From Cardinalis cardinalis (taxonomy: Eukaryota; Chordata; Aves; Passeriformes; Cardinalidae): DNA of 64,000 nucleotides. The notes under the pieces were generated by a model, which ran no database searches, was not told where the DNA came from, and saw nothing but the letters and a program-made list of their open reading frames with translations. The stretch lies in assembly GCA_014549065.1 (NCBI GenBank), contig JACDOX010000172.1, forward strand, positions 232,332 to 296,331, in the 5' to 3' direction. Position numbers and translations under genes: made by a program. This document shows positions 47,954 to 59,484 of this stretch, in pieces (the stretch's first letter is position 1; every line of letters starts with the position of its first letter).

Positions 47954-48498
47954 TGTCCTGGGTTTGACTGGAAGGGAGCTAATTTTCCTCATAGTATCTC
48001 ATATGGTGCTGGGTTTTGGAATTCTGGCCAAAACAGTTTTGAAAACACACTGTTCAAGATGGTTCTGCCAATACTTCCTCTGTTTCTCAAACTGCCCCTC
48101 TATTGAAGTAATCTGGGGGTAGACAGGAGACTGTAAGGTGACACAGCTGAACAGCTGACCCCAGCTGACCAGGGGTATATTCCATGGCACAAGGTGTCAT
48201 GCTCAGCAATAAAAACTGAATAAAAGGGAGTGACACTCATGGTTATGGTGCTTGTCTTTTCAAATTTATATGATGCAAGATGAAGGCCAGCTGTTCTGGA
48301 GGTGGTTGAATGCCTGTCTGCTGACAGGAATTAAGAAAGGAAGTCCTCCTTTTGCTTTACCTATTGAACTGCTAACTTGTCCTTATCTCAAACCATGAGT
48401 TCTCTCACTTTTGCCCTCTGATTCTCCTCCTCATGACCTGGTGGCGAGCGAGCAATGGGCTGTTTGCAGCTGAGTGCTTACAGGGTTAAGCCACAACA
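47954..48498 (+). mobile_element. Solo LTR of an avian endogenous retrovirus
   Basis: The element begins TGTCCTGGGTTTGACTGG and ends GGGTTAAGCCACAACA, giving the TG...CA ends of a retroviral LTR, about 545 bp in plus orientation. Along its length it follows an avian LTR family I recognise from memory: GGAGCTAATTTTCCTCATAG near the start, GACAGGAGACTGTAAGGTGACACAG-like and ACAGCTGACCCCAGCTGACC blocks in the middle, a GGTATATTCCATGGC block, a TATA-like AATAAAA near 48208, and a CTTATCTCAAACCATGAG block near the end. The word ATTGAA at 48363-48368 sits where the family, as remembered, has an ATTAAA poly(A) signal. No internal retroviral genes flank it, so it is a recombination product. No 4-6 bp target-site duplication is evident, suggesting age or a decayed edge. 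Confidence 0.85.
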
Positions 48499-48500
48499 CT

Positions 48501-48517
48501 AGACCAGACCAGACCAG
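48501..48517. repeat. (AGACC)3 short tandem repeat
   Basis: Three AGACC units directly follow the LTR end. Confidence 0.8.
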
Positions 48518-48519
48518 AA

Positions 48520-51400
48520 ACATCTTGTCAGATGTTCTTACAAGTTGTCACTGAGTGAAAATTTACTCCTGAGTAGATATCCATTTAATTCTAACTACAG
48601 GAGATAACTTATTCCTTTCTTCCTTGAAACAATGTTTTAATGTTGCTGAAAATTCTTACTACTTCAACTCACTAGTCCTCTTCTCTTCCTTTCCTTATCC
48701 TTTTTACTCTTTTCCGTGCCCTGCCTTGGCCCTTGCCCTCTTCTCTTCACCATTTTCACAATGAGTTTGTCTTGGTTTTGTTTCTAAAGTTTCATCAACT
48801 CTTTATAACATTTTAGGAATAATTGCTAAAGGTTCTCCCTGAAATAGCTTCATCCAACTTGGTTAAATTTTAAGAGGATTAATCTGCAGCCATATAAAAA
48901 TCTAATTGATTTAACTACTGTTTCAAACAGTCTTTTCCTATTCTGGCCTGTGTTCTTGTCCTTTATCTAGTGGTACACTAAACAAAATCTCTTTGTATAT
49001 GACCTTTTAAAGGAGCAATCTGTAATCAAGAAAAATAAAAATGGAAAAATGCTTTTGGGCATTCTTATCATTGCACCTCAAAATCTGTTTAAGACAACTG
49101 AAAAAAGAGAATTTTCTTCTTGTGTTTCTAGTAGTTCTGGGGGAAGACAAGGCAGGGTAGTGAATCATCCCAGGTGAAATTGTAATTCATAAGCCACTGA
49201 GATCTGGCGTTGAGTTGCTAACAGGCAACTGGTGTCAATGAAACTGTGAACATCTGATTTTCTTGAGAATTAAACTCAAGATAATTATTATCTTAATATT
49301 GTTTAACACTATTGTCTTTGCTCTCAGTGCTTACTTTGCTGTCCTCATCCCCATTTTGAAAAGCTTTTTCACAATTACANGTAAAAATGAATATCCTAAT
49401 TTCAAAAAGCTTTATTCATCAGAAACATTTTATCAGTAGGCTAGATCAGGTGTTCTAGACCTGAGGAATTTGGTATAAAAGGCATTTCTAGTTTCACAGG
49501 AAATGCCTTTTGAATATTGTTGCTCTTATGTCATAAGGCGCTACCTTAATAAGGCTAAAAATAACACTAACTTCATGATAATTGGATGAGTTCTGGGAAC
49601 ATCCTGCACACCACAGGACTGCTTTAAACTCTTCTTATGGTGGGCAATCTCAAGGAGAAGAAACGGAAAACACAAGAATTTTTCAGTAGAATGCCAGGGT
49701 ACTGTAACACTCAGAGGAAAAAAAGCCACAAAATGCAAGTTTTTGTATTTAAGTAGGAAGATCAGGAGTCTAAAAGGAGTCTAAAAGTCTCAACATTTCT
49801 TTCTCTTCTTATCTGTGTAATGCTCATTGAATGGACTATGGCAAGACTACCAAGGCAGCAGAAATCCTGATCTGTAATGGTTAAGAATAATGGAAATTAG
49901 TATAAACTTGAAACTGTGCAGTGCAATCCTTCCTTGGTAAATCTTCCCATTACTGGGCATCAAAAGCATGACAAAAATCACTGAATTTAAATTTCCACGT
50001 CTGTGCAGGTCACAGCATGTTATCAATCTTTTAATGACATCAAAAGGAAAGACTGAAGGGCCTGCTCTATCATGCAATGAACTTTGACAGAAATGTAAAA
50101 TCTAATCCTCACTAGATTCCTATCCTCAACTAGACTCATCCACTGCAAACTCAACTGAGACATCCAAGTCACTGCATTAACAGCACTAGTAGCCACTTTT
50201 GGTCATCAAATTTCAGATATCCCAAGCTAGAAACATCTGTCATGACTAATTCTCTGAATCATGGGTTCAAATCCATAGTCTTGTACTTAGAAGCCATCTA
50301 AAAGAAGGAGAAAGAGTGTTGTCCTGTGGCTCTGCTCTTCCTATCTCCATCACATTATAATAAAACTCTGTGTAGTAGAGAAAAGACCAGGAAGAAAGAT
50401 CAAGGTGATGGAATGGTTCCATGGAAAAAGAAAACTTGAAAAGGGATGTGGAAAAGTGCTATAAAATCACTGTGAGGCAAGGGAGAGGTCAGGTGGCAAA
50501 GTCCTGCCAAAGAAGAGGAAAACCTCTCAAAACTGCAGTTAAGTAGTGGAACTCCTGACTGCAGGCTGTCAAGGATGTGAAAGGTGTAGGTGTAACATGG
50601 CTAACTGGAGGCAGAAAAATCCCAGTGTGCTTCCAGAAAAATAGAACACTTAGTACTCTAACTTCTACATTGTTTCTTTATCTGTCATATATGTGACAGA
50701 AAAACTGTAAGTGACAGATGAGTATCATTCTACTGAAATCTCAGAATAAAACTTTCTTGCTGAAAAAAACCAAAACCCAGATTGCTCTGAGAATGTGGGT
50801 ATATATCTGTTAAGTCTGTTAAGTCCTCCTGCTCATGTTGAAAAATAGACATGCAGTGAAGTTGTGACAGTCTAGATTCAAATCACATGGGCTGATTTTA
50901 TATGAGTTTTCCAGTCTTGGCCTGGCTGGAAAGAGCTCTTGTCATCCAAGCTTGCTAAAGGATAACCATGTGAATCTAGTAACTACTTGTTAATGTGTCA
51001 AACTGAGGCATCACTTTGCATGTACCACTCTAGTCTCAGAAGGAAAGGCTATGTACACAAGGCAGCATTGAGATGCTTAGCCTGGGGGTCTCTTAGGAGG
51101 ATGGAACAAGAATGGGGAAAAAGAGCTTCCTCTACCAATGGAAAGCACACTCAAAGTACCATCTGCTTCTTAGCATCTTCCACACAACCTGTCTGTGTGT
51201 GGTGCCAGCCTCAGCAGCTTGCTTTCCTAAACCTCCATGGCACTCTTCCTGCCTCAGGAGTGGTGGTGCCACAGAGGGAACGGCAGTAAATATGCAAGTG
51301 ATTTTTTTGAACACTGGATAGGAAAAAAGACAAGATATGCCTTGTTTATTTTCAATACCACTTCAAAACAGAGAAACTAAGACTGACACAGATATTCAAT
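48520..51400. other. Noncoding stretch
   Basis: No supported gene. An ambiguous base lies at 49380. There is an 11-bp tandem duplication (AGGAGTCTAAA) at about 49764-49785 and a two-copy CTGTTAAGT repeat near 50807-50825. Confidence 0.5.
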
Positions 51401-51414
51401 CTTATATGTTAAAT

Positions 51415-51700
51415 AGAGCGAGCCTGAGCCTTTATTGAGGATTAGCAAAAACACTTGATTACCATACCTGTTAATAAACATAAATGCTAATATTCTGTAA
51501 TGAGCAACAATTCATGTCTCTATACCTTGGCTATATCCTGACAGGAAAAATTATTTTGCAAGGGGTAGAGAGTTATATATAGAGTCATACAAGACTTAGC
51601 AAAAAAAGTATTTGGCCTTCAGCAGTGTTTAATAATACACTACAAGCCACACATATGTTAATTTTATTTATATATAGGATAGCCAAACATTTTAAGACAA
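51415..51700. promoter_or_regulatory. Candidate conserved noncoding element
   Basis: Unique AT-rich DNA dense in homeodomain/POU-like words (ATGCTAATATTC, TGTTAATAAACATAAATGC, TGTAATGAGCAAC). Support is from motif texture only. Confidence 0.22.
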
Positions 51701-52189
51701 CCCATGAATGGGCAAAGAGTTATGCATATTATTAAACCAATATTCACCTCTATGTAATATATCACTACTAAATGCATGGGTATATTTAATATTAAAATGT
51801 CTGCATCTGTATTTGAATGTGTAATTAACCCCAAGCTTGCTTTAGTCTACGCATGTAGTTGTTCAAAAGTGAAGGTTTTAATGGCAATACTTTCTTTAAA
51901 AGATCTGGGAAATAGTTGTGGAGTCAGTTCCTACAGAGATTACAGAAGTCTGTCTGAGGGATAAAATTTTGCTTCAAGTTTCTTCAGTTCTGCCTCTTAT
52001 TTGGCAGTCACAGTTATGCCAAATGTCTTACTCTTTTTTCATCAGGGAGCAGATAATAACTCAAATGCCTCAGCCAAAACAAACTCTTTGAAAAGATCTT
52101 ATGAAATCATTTCTCTTTGCAAATCCATAAAAATCACCTCAGACTCCTTATCAATAGAAAGGCTTAAAGAGGGTGCAGAAGTCGTTGAA

Positions 52190-52465
52190 TTATGATGTGC
52201 TTGTTTTAATGAAATTCCACTCCTGCTGGGATGTTCCCTGCAGATTTTCCATATTTCAGCATGGGAAAGGTTTGATGCTTTCCTGCCGGTGCCAAGAGTT
52301 AATTGAAAACATTTCAGGATAAATTCAGCTTGGGGGCCAACGCTCCCATTCCTTCATTATTCTTAACAATAATAGAGGAGTAATACAATTATTAATAGGC
52401 ATGTTGTATCCTCTTAAAGTGGCAGTGTGTTGCTGAAACCGTGTCTTTCACATTCTTTTTCTCAA
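52190..52465. promoter_or_regulatory. Candidate conserved noncoding element (one of the better ones)
   Basis: A compact, non-repetitive block. It contains TTAATTGAAAAC, the near-palindromic TTATTCTTAACAATAATAG, ACAATTATTAATAGGC and GAGTAATACAATTATTAA, plus CpGs in TGCCGGTGCC, CAACGCTCCC and AACCGTGTC. Paired ATTA cores and retained CpGs in AT-rich DNA are typical of developmental enhancers, but the sequence alone cannot show constraint. Confidence 0.32.
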
Positions 52466-52469
52466 GCAA

Positions 52470-54950
52470 ATCTGAAACAAATAGAAGCATAGAAATCTCA
52501 GGAGAAAAGCAAGCCTGGCTGGTATGTATCTACAATTCATCACTTTTTCTTCACAGTGAGTATTTAGCTATTGTTAAATATCGGTAGTTACTTGAAATGA
52601 AAAAAAAAATCTAATAAAACAAAAATATCACTCATCTAGATCAGAATTTCCTAAAGGTCTTCATGCTTAAAGTCTCATCCCTGTGGGATATTAAATGGTT
52701 TTCTTTGAAGATATGTATATCCTCAGAGTTATTTAAGGAAACTCAAAAAAGAAAAATTCAATTTTTAATAAAAATGCCATTGTTTTAAAGATTAAATCAG
52801 TTTTGAAGTGACATATTGTTCTTAGGATTTACGCCTTCAGTTTAATGAAGCTAAAATAATGGGAGGTTTTTTATGATAGAAGACATTAGACTGTCTTGCT
52901 GGCCTAGGGCTACTTATATGTTATCTTCCACAGTAAACAATTTATACTACTATCATGCAGAAAATACTTTTAATTTTAATCTTTTTTCCCCTGACCTTGA
53001 CTCTTGATACATTCATAGTAGTTTTGTCAGTATTTATGCACTCCTTTTAACTAAATATTGAAACTCATAAAAGATATAAACAGTTAGGGAAATATTTCCA
53101 AAATAGTATTTACACTTAGCTTATTGTCATCATACATTTTTATCTCTTCTCTGCACTACTCCTCCCAAAACAGACAACATAAGATATTAAGCAGCTCTGA
53201 CTGTTTGCAGAACTATTTTGCCATAAAGCTTGCCAACTAAAGAATCACTAAACCAGTCCAAGCAAATGGAAGTTACTTGATTCCTGCAGACTACAATGAG
53301 TCAAGGACATATTTGTACCATTTCAAAAGGCTCTACCTCATTTACTACAGTTATTCCCTTTTTTAAAAAAAGAAGTTCTGCTGGCAAAAGTCCTTGACAG
53401 GGTCCCTGCCCATTCTGGCTGCAAACATGATATTCAGAACTGCCAGAATGGGCAGAAGACTCTCCAGACAGAATGGAGGTAATTTAACCAGCTTTTTGAA
53501 TGCTGTCTTAGTCTTCTTACCCAAAAGGACCGCAAAGGTAAAACAGATTCAGGCTAAAATATTTTCCAAACAACAGCACACTACTGATGTAGCATTTTGG
53601 AAGACAACAGAATGGAAGGTGTATATTAAAGCATTTCTATACCCCAGGATGAGGGTAGGACCTGAGTAGAATTAGGACAGGGTTAGGAACAGTTTCTGCC
53701 TCAGTTATCTCAGTTATACTGCAAAACAAGAACGTCTACTGAGTCAGAGGTAACAGTGAGTAACCATCTCCCTTGATCTGCACAGCGGAGTATTAAGACA
53801 ATGCTGGGCTTAAAATCTGGACTGAGAGAGCATCACCAACAATACTCTCACTAGTTCTCTTAAGTGTAACAAATTTTCCCTATAACATTAATTAAGAAAA
53901 TAAAATTTGTTCCCATGGATATCATGAAGGCAGACTTCAGCTAGCTTGTGGGACAGGATGTTTCTTAATACAGAGCAAGAGCTGGCTTGCTACAGCTTTT
54001 TTCCTTGCTTACTGTGTACAGAAGTGAGAAACCCAAACAATATTCTGACTAAAGGGCTCCCAATGAGATCTGAAAAGAGTCAGAATTATTTCTGAATATA
54101 ATGGGAGGAACGATATTCAGGCTCTACATGCAGTCAGTATGTTCTAAGATTTAGCCTAATATTGCCAAAAACTGAACCACCTAAGTTTTGAACAGCCCAA
54201 AAGGGAAAAGATTTCACACTTTCTCAGATTTCACATATCATTCTTATCCGCTCCTTTTATAAATATATCCTCCCCATTCTAGCATTACCTTTTGCATCAT
54301 AACATGTTCTTCAACACATCCAGGCACCCAGCTTTGCTCACTTCAGTAGGTTTCAGCTCACTGCAGAAGGTTTTGGGCAGTATTTAGCTACACTAGGCCA
54401 AACCCACTTAGCTGCTTGTTGATTCACATAGGCTTCATTTAACTAACTGAGTAATCTTTCTCTCTAAGTATAGAAAGACAGCCAAAAGCTGAATTCTGAC
54501 AACAGGTACACTACTGAAAACTCAAACTACCTCTAATAGGAGTCAAAAATTTGAAACTATGCAAACAGACTTTACATCAGAGAAAAGTGAGATGTTTTGG
54601 ACAAATTATTTTGCACATATGTTCTTTCAGTTCTTTCTATAAAATCCACACTCTTGTATTGAATTTTCTTCCATGGCCTCAATTCCTGATATGGACAGAC
54701 AAAGACATCTGTTTATACTTGGCTTTGCCTAGTCCTATAGACTAATTTGCAAACATGTGGTATACACCTGAATACACTAATATGAAAAATAAGATAGCCA
54801 TAAGAGTTTCTGTGGACTGCTGCTTTACTTCCTGCTATAACATATTTTTATATGACATCAAAAATGCTTGAATGGATTTAGAAGGATACTGTAACTCCTG
54901 AAAAGAGGTAACATGAAGATCATCACTACACAATGAAGAGTGTATTGTGA
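52470..54950. other. Noncoding stretch
   Basis: AT-rich unique DNA. I see no supported gene, RNA gene or interspersed repeat. Confidence 0.5.
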
Positions 54951-55759
54951 ATACCTATAGAATCACAGAACGGTTTGGGTTGGAAGGAACCTTAATCATC
55001 CAGTTCTAACGGCCCTGCCATGGGCAGGGAATTTTCTACTGGATGATAATACTCAAAGCCTCCTCAAGGTCTTGAATGCCTCCAAGGCTGGGCAGTTCAC
55101 AATTTCTCTGGACAACCTGTTTCAGTGCCTCACTATCCTTACAGTAAGAATTTCTTCCTAATAACCAATATAAGCCTCCCATCCTTCCCATTAAAGCCAC
55201 TGCCCCTTGTCCTATCATGACATGCTCTTGTGAAAAGTCCCTCTCCAGCTCTCTTGAAATTCCCCATTACTGAAAGGGAATACTGAAAGCCTACTAAAAG
55301 GTCTCCTCAAGGCCTTCTCTTCTCCAGGCTGAACAACACTGACTCTCTCAGCCTGTCTTCATAGAAGTGTTTCAGCCCTCTGATCAGCTTAGTGGCCTCC
55401 TCTAGACTCCTTCCAACAGGTCAACATCTTTTTTATGCTTGGGATCCCAAACCTGGATGCAGTACTCCAGGTAGAAACACTCCAGGCAGGGTCTCAGAAG
55501 AGCAGAGTAGAGGGGTGGAGTCACCTCTCCTGACCTGCTGCTCACAGCTCTTCGGATGCAGCCCAGGACATGGCTGGCTTTCTGGGCTGTAACTGCACAC
55601 AGCTGGGTCACATTGAGCTTTTCATCTGCCAACACCCCAAAGCCTTTCTTCCCTGGGCTACTCAATCCATTCCTCCGACAGCCTATTTATACTTGGGACT
55701 GCTCTGAGCCAGGTGAAGGACCCTGCACTTGGCCTTTCTGAACCTCATGAGGTTTGCAT

Positions 55760-55808
55760 GGGTTCACTCCTCAAGTCTGTCTTGAGGAGTGGGTTCACAC
55801 CTCAAGTC
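55760..55808. repeat. Local direct repeat and palindrome inside CR1
   Basis: GGGTTCACTCCTCAAGTC (55760-55777) recurs as GGGTTCACACCTCAAGTC (55791-55808), one mismatch, period 31. Between them ACTCCTCAAG (55766-55775) and CTTGAGGAGT (55781-55790) form a perfect inverted repeat around TCTGT. It looks like a small template-switch rearrangement within the old retrotransposon. Confidence 0.88.
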
Positions 55809-56786
55809 AGGGTGCCTCTGGATGACATCCTTTCCCTTGAGTGTGTTGACTGCACCACTCATCAGTGGTGTCATCAGCAAACTTGCTGAGAGTGCACTCA
55901 ACCCCACTGTCCATGTCACCAACAGAGATGTGGAGCAGTCTCAGTCCCAATACTGACCCCTGAGGACACCACTCATCACTTGTATCCACTTGGACATTGA
56001 GACATTGACCACAATCATTTGAGTGTGACCATCCAGCCAATTCTCTATCCACTGAGCACTCTATCCACCAAACCAATATCTCTCCAGTTTAGAGACAAGG
56101 ATTTTGTATGGATAAGGATGTTGTTCAGAGCTTTCCACAAGTCCAGGTACATAACATCGGTTGCCCTTCCCTTGTCCACCACTAGCTCTACAATATAATC
56201 CCATCGTAGAAGGCCACTAAGTTAGTCAGGTACCATTTGCCCTTAATGCAGCCATGTTGGGTGTCACCAATCACCTGACTATTTTCCACGTCTCTTAGTA
56301 CTGTTTCTGTTAGCACAGGAGGAAACTCATGGTATTGCCAGGCACTGAGGTGAGACTGACTGGCCTTTAGTTCCCTGGGTCTTCCTTATTTCCCTTTTTA
56401 AAAATGGGGCTTATATCTCCTCTTTTCCAGTCAGTGGGCACTTCACCAGACTGACATGATTTCTCAAATATAATGGGCAGTAGTTTAGCCACTTTCTCAG
56501 CCAGTCCCCTCAGGACCCTCAGATGCATCTTATCAGGACCCATGGACTTGTGCACCTCCAGGTTCCTTAGATGTTCTTCAGTCTGATCTCCTCCTGCATA
56601 GGGCAGTTCTTCATTTTCCCAATCTCTGCTCTCCCCTTCTGCATCTCAGGTTTGGCTGGAGCACTTGCTGGTGAAGACTGAGGCTAAAAAGTCATTGACC
56701 ACATCAGTCTTCTCCATGTCCTGCACAACCAGGTCTTCCATATCCCTCCTGAAAGGAGCCACATTTTGCCCGGTCTTTCTTTTATT

Positions 56787-56829
56787 GCTGATACCTAGGG
56801 AAGCTGACATTGCTGTACCTAGGGAAGCT
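56787..56829. repeat. 24-bp imperfect tandem duplication inside CR1
   Basis: ACCTAGGGAAGCT occurs at 56793-56805 and 56817-56829, each preceded by a GCTG(A)T word. The duplication inserts about 24 bp into the CR1 body. Confidence 0.8.
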
Positions 56830-57069
56830 TTTTTTGTTACGTTTGATGTCCCTGGCCAGATTCACAACTGCCAGTGCTTTAGCTTTCCTAACCATCTTCG
56901 TGGTTGTTGGGAAAATTTCTTTGTATTGCTCCCAGGCTACCTTTCCTTGTTTCCGTGCTCTGTAATCTACCTGTTTGTGTTTTAAATTTGTCCAGGTGCT
57001 CCTTGTTCATCCAAGCAGGCCTCCTGGCATTCTTCCCTGATTTTCTCTTTGTAGGGATGCAATATGTCA

Positions 57070-57970
57070 GAATGTAGAACCTCTTCAGCTACTACTACAG
57101 CTACTACCACTGTTTGAATTAGAACTCATCATCAGTGTATGACTGGAAACTTGTAATGCATGTATTTACTCTGTTTAAACCACCTAATTTCCTTTATTTT
57201 TTAAACAATTAAAACTAGTGGAAGCCAGATATACACTCTCATATACACTATAAAGTAGAAGTGATTGCATTATTTTAGTATAATACATTATAAACAGATG
57301 TGTCTTGCTTTTGCATTACTAGAGAACATCTAGCAAGCTATGTTTATTTACATGAGGATGTGTGTTTTGTGACTACACAGAGCACTGTAATCTCTCAGAC
57401 TGTTAAAAATACAAACTGTGTCTGCATTGTCTATATTTGCATGTAGACATACACATAAGGGAGAAGGTTCAGTTGTATTTTATTTCTATTGTTTCCAGGC
57501 AGCAAGATACTGTGGCTAAGAACATGCTTATAAACAAGTATTTCTCCCTTGCAAAGGAAAGAGATGTCCCTTCTGAACTTCCAGTTTCATCCAAAATTTT
57601 TCCTATTATTATCATCTTTCCCTTTCCAATTAAACTATTTTCCAATTCATAAGTGTTACTCTTAGATGGACACTTTCCTTTTCCTCACTATATTCCCTTA
57701 TATTTTACAATATCACTTGTGTTATACTCCCTCTGTTCCTCTTGTCTTCAAGTCCTGGACCAAATTCTATGTTTTGATCTCTATTCTCCTCCTAAACTTC
57801 CCCTTCGACCCCTTTTCATCCTCTCTGGCCTTGTGGGCATGTGTAGCAGTTACCTTCTCTCCTCAAACCCCATGCATCACTGCCTCCATTGAAATATGCC
57901 ATATGTATACTTCAGCCTGACCTCATTCTACATCTGCCTAAGGAACCTCTTGGATTTCCCATCATCAGGT
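57070..57970. other. Noncoding stretch between CR1 copies
   Basis: Left part (57070-57430) is AT-rich unique DNA. 57620-57960 is pyrimidine-rich on the plus strand, which explains the overlapping open frames there. I see no gene. Confidence 0.5.
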
Positions 57971-57976
57971 CAACAT

Positions 57977-58536
57977 TAAAATCACAGTATAATAGAAATT
58001 TATTTAATAGGACCTCCAGAGATCATCTACCTCCAACCTTTTCCAGAGGCTGTGTTCCAGCCAAGACAAAAAAATCAGATGTATCTCTTGCTAGCCAAGC
58101 CTTGGTAACCTCAAAAAATGGATGTGACAGGATTTCTTTGGGAAACTTGTCTCAGACCTGCACTACCTCCTTCACCTCCTGGCAAAGTTCTTCCTAATGC
58201 TCAGTCCAAACCTACCAGCCACAGTCCGTGCCTGCTGTAGCTTGTCATACCTTCTTACACTACTGAGAAAAGTTGGACCCTGTAGGCTTTACAAAAGTTC
58301 TCGTCCCATGGTATAGGGTGCCATTAGATTCATTTTCATTTGGACCAAAGTTCAGCTCCCTCATCTTTTCCTAGTTGGTCACAAACTCTAGCCATTCCGG
58401 CAGCCTTCTACTAGCCCCTCAAGTTTCCCAACATCCTTCCTGAACTTGAGAGAGGAGTGGTCTGAAACCCAGACACAGAGTTTGAGGTGCACTGTCAGGA
58501 ACACCAAGAATATGGGGATGATAGTTTCACCTCCAT
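57977..58536 (-). mobile_element. Older diverged CR1 LINE fragment
   Basis: The plus strand reads AGGACCTCCAGAGATCATCT then ACCTCCAACC, the antisense of the CR1 3' end. It continues with decayed matches to the 3' UTR and C-terminal part: CTCCTGGCAAAGTTCTTCCT near 58176, CCTGAACTTGAG then GAAACCCAGACACAGAGTTT near 58438-58482, and ATGGGGATGATAGTTTCACC near 58511. It is much more diverged than the 54955-57065 copy, lies on the same strand and represents an independent, older insertion. Confidence 0.72.
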
Positions 58537-58539
58537 CTT

Positions 58540-59085
58540 CTGGAGAGGGAAAAAAAAAAACAAACCAGAGCTGAATATTCACCTTATTTCCACATTACTC
58601 TTACCTCCTGGCTGTGCCAACATTACTGAAGACAGACAGCTTTCTTTCTGTATTCCCTCATTATTTTCAATCTGTCTCTCAGCTAACTTCTTGATATTAT
58701 TTTGGGGCTTTTTTCTCCTTATTAGCAAGTACATGATCAATTCTCCAAAACTTCTATACATAACAGTCATCTCTTCTTCTTCAGACCCATTCAAAATACC
58801 ACATTTGAATGTGGATCTATCTTTATGCAGACTATGTAACACCTTATTAATGTATTTGTATGTTTCCTACACATCATTTCACCTCACGACCATCCTAATA
58901 AACCTTAGTCTGTTACCTTACTCTAAGGTGTTCCTCTTTCCCCTCCATGATGTCCAAGGTATAGTATTAGCACTAGTACCTCTGTGTGTCAACAAAAATC
59001 TCTCTTTGCACATTCACCTTCTACTATAATATCCACTTGGCTCATAATAAATTAATGAAAAAAAAGAAACTTTGAAGAAAAGGGG
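58540..59085. other. Pyrimidine-rich noncoding stretch
   Basis: A 180-codon forward frame overlaps this stretch (58487-59029). It starts inside the CR1 antisense sequence, is very rich in Leu, Ser, Phe and Ile as expected from a T/C-rich strand, and matches no family, so it is not called a gene. Confidence 0.55.
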
Positions 59086-59089
59086 GAGC

Positions 59090-59480
59090 TTGTCAATTAC
59101 TATTTTGATTTTGAGCATCAAACTCTCATCACTAGCAGCAGCTGCATAAATCATCCCTCTTTATTGTTTTATTTTTATGCCCTTCAGTTACATTTGCACT
59201 GGTTGAATTTTGGAGGTAAATATCCAAAATATTAGCTGAAAGCTTCCTCAGAAAGAGAATCTTTCCCACATCCTTCCCTGCAGTTCCTCTTTAAGAGGTG
59301 TCAGCATGGCTGAGAGAATGAAGTGGCTCCACATTGTTTGCCTGAACTATTATGTGTTTAACATTTCCATAACAAAAGTGCCACTCGACTTCTCCCCGAT
59401 TAATGCAGCTCGAGGGCTCTTGTCCTCCTTTAATAAAACATTGTTGAAATCATTTATTTAGAGCCCCTGGTTACTAGTGG
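59090..59480. promoter_or_regulatory. Candidate conserved noncoding element
   Basis: Unique sequence in two parts: 59090-59230 (TGTCAATTACTATTTTGATT, CAGCAGCTGCATAAATCATC) and 59330-59480 (TAACAAAAGTGCCACTCGAC, CCCGATTAATGCAGCTCGAG, CTTTAATAAAACATTGTTGA). It combines homeodomain, E-box and SOX-type words with three retained CpGs. Texture and its position beside the right-hand CpG island suggest an enhancer. Not proven. Confidence 0.33.
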
Positions 59481-59484
59481 GAGA

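Larger units (their letters stand above)
54955..57065 (-). mobile_element. 5'-truncated CR1 LINE retrotransposon, inactive
   Basis: The 3' end is at the left: CTATAGAATCACAGAACGG corresponds in antisense to two ATTCTRTG-type terminal octamers, followed by the canonical tail GGTTTGGGTTGGAAGGAACC. Going right, the minus strand encodes pieces of the CR1 ORF2 protein. The C-terminal part is at about 55402-55665 (ASHVLGCIRRAVSSRSGEV, PPLYSALLRPCLE). The reverse transcriptase core at about 55807-56076 includes the catalytic-type FADD (complement of 55870-55881) in ECTLSKFADDTT and the upstream QGSVLG motif. An N-terminal RT portion lies at about 56367-56555 (VAKLLPIIFEKSCQSGEVP, DWKRGDISPIFKKGNKEDPGN). 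The region 56600-57065 matches the linker between endonuclease and RT. The endonuclease domain and 5' end are absent, as usual for CR1. Pieces lie in different frames with stops, and there is local duplication at 55760-55808 and 56787-56829, so it cannot be functional. Confidence 0.93.

Noticed and set aside
58487..59029. Longest open frame (180 codons, plus strand)
   Set aside because: It begins inside antisense CR1 sequence, runs through a pyrimidine-rich strand, gives a Leu/Ser/Phe/Ile-rich peptide and shows no domain; composition explains its length.
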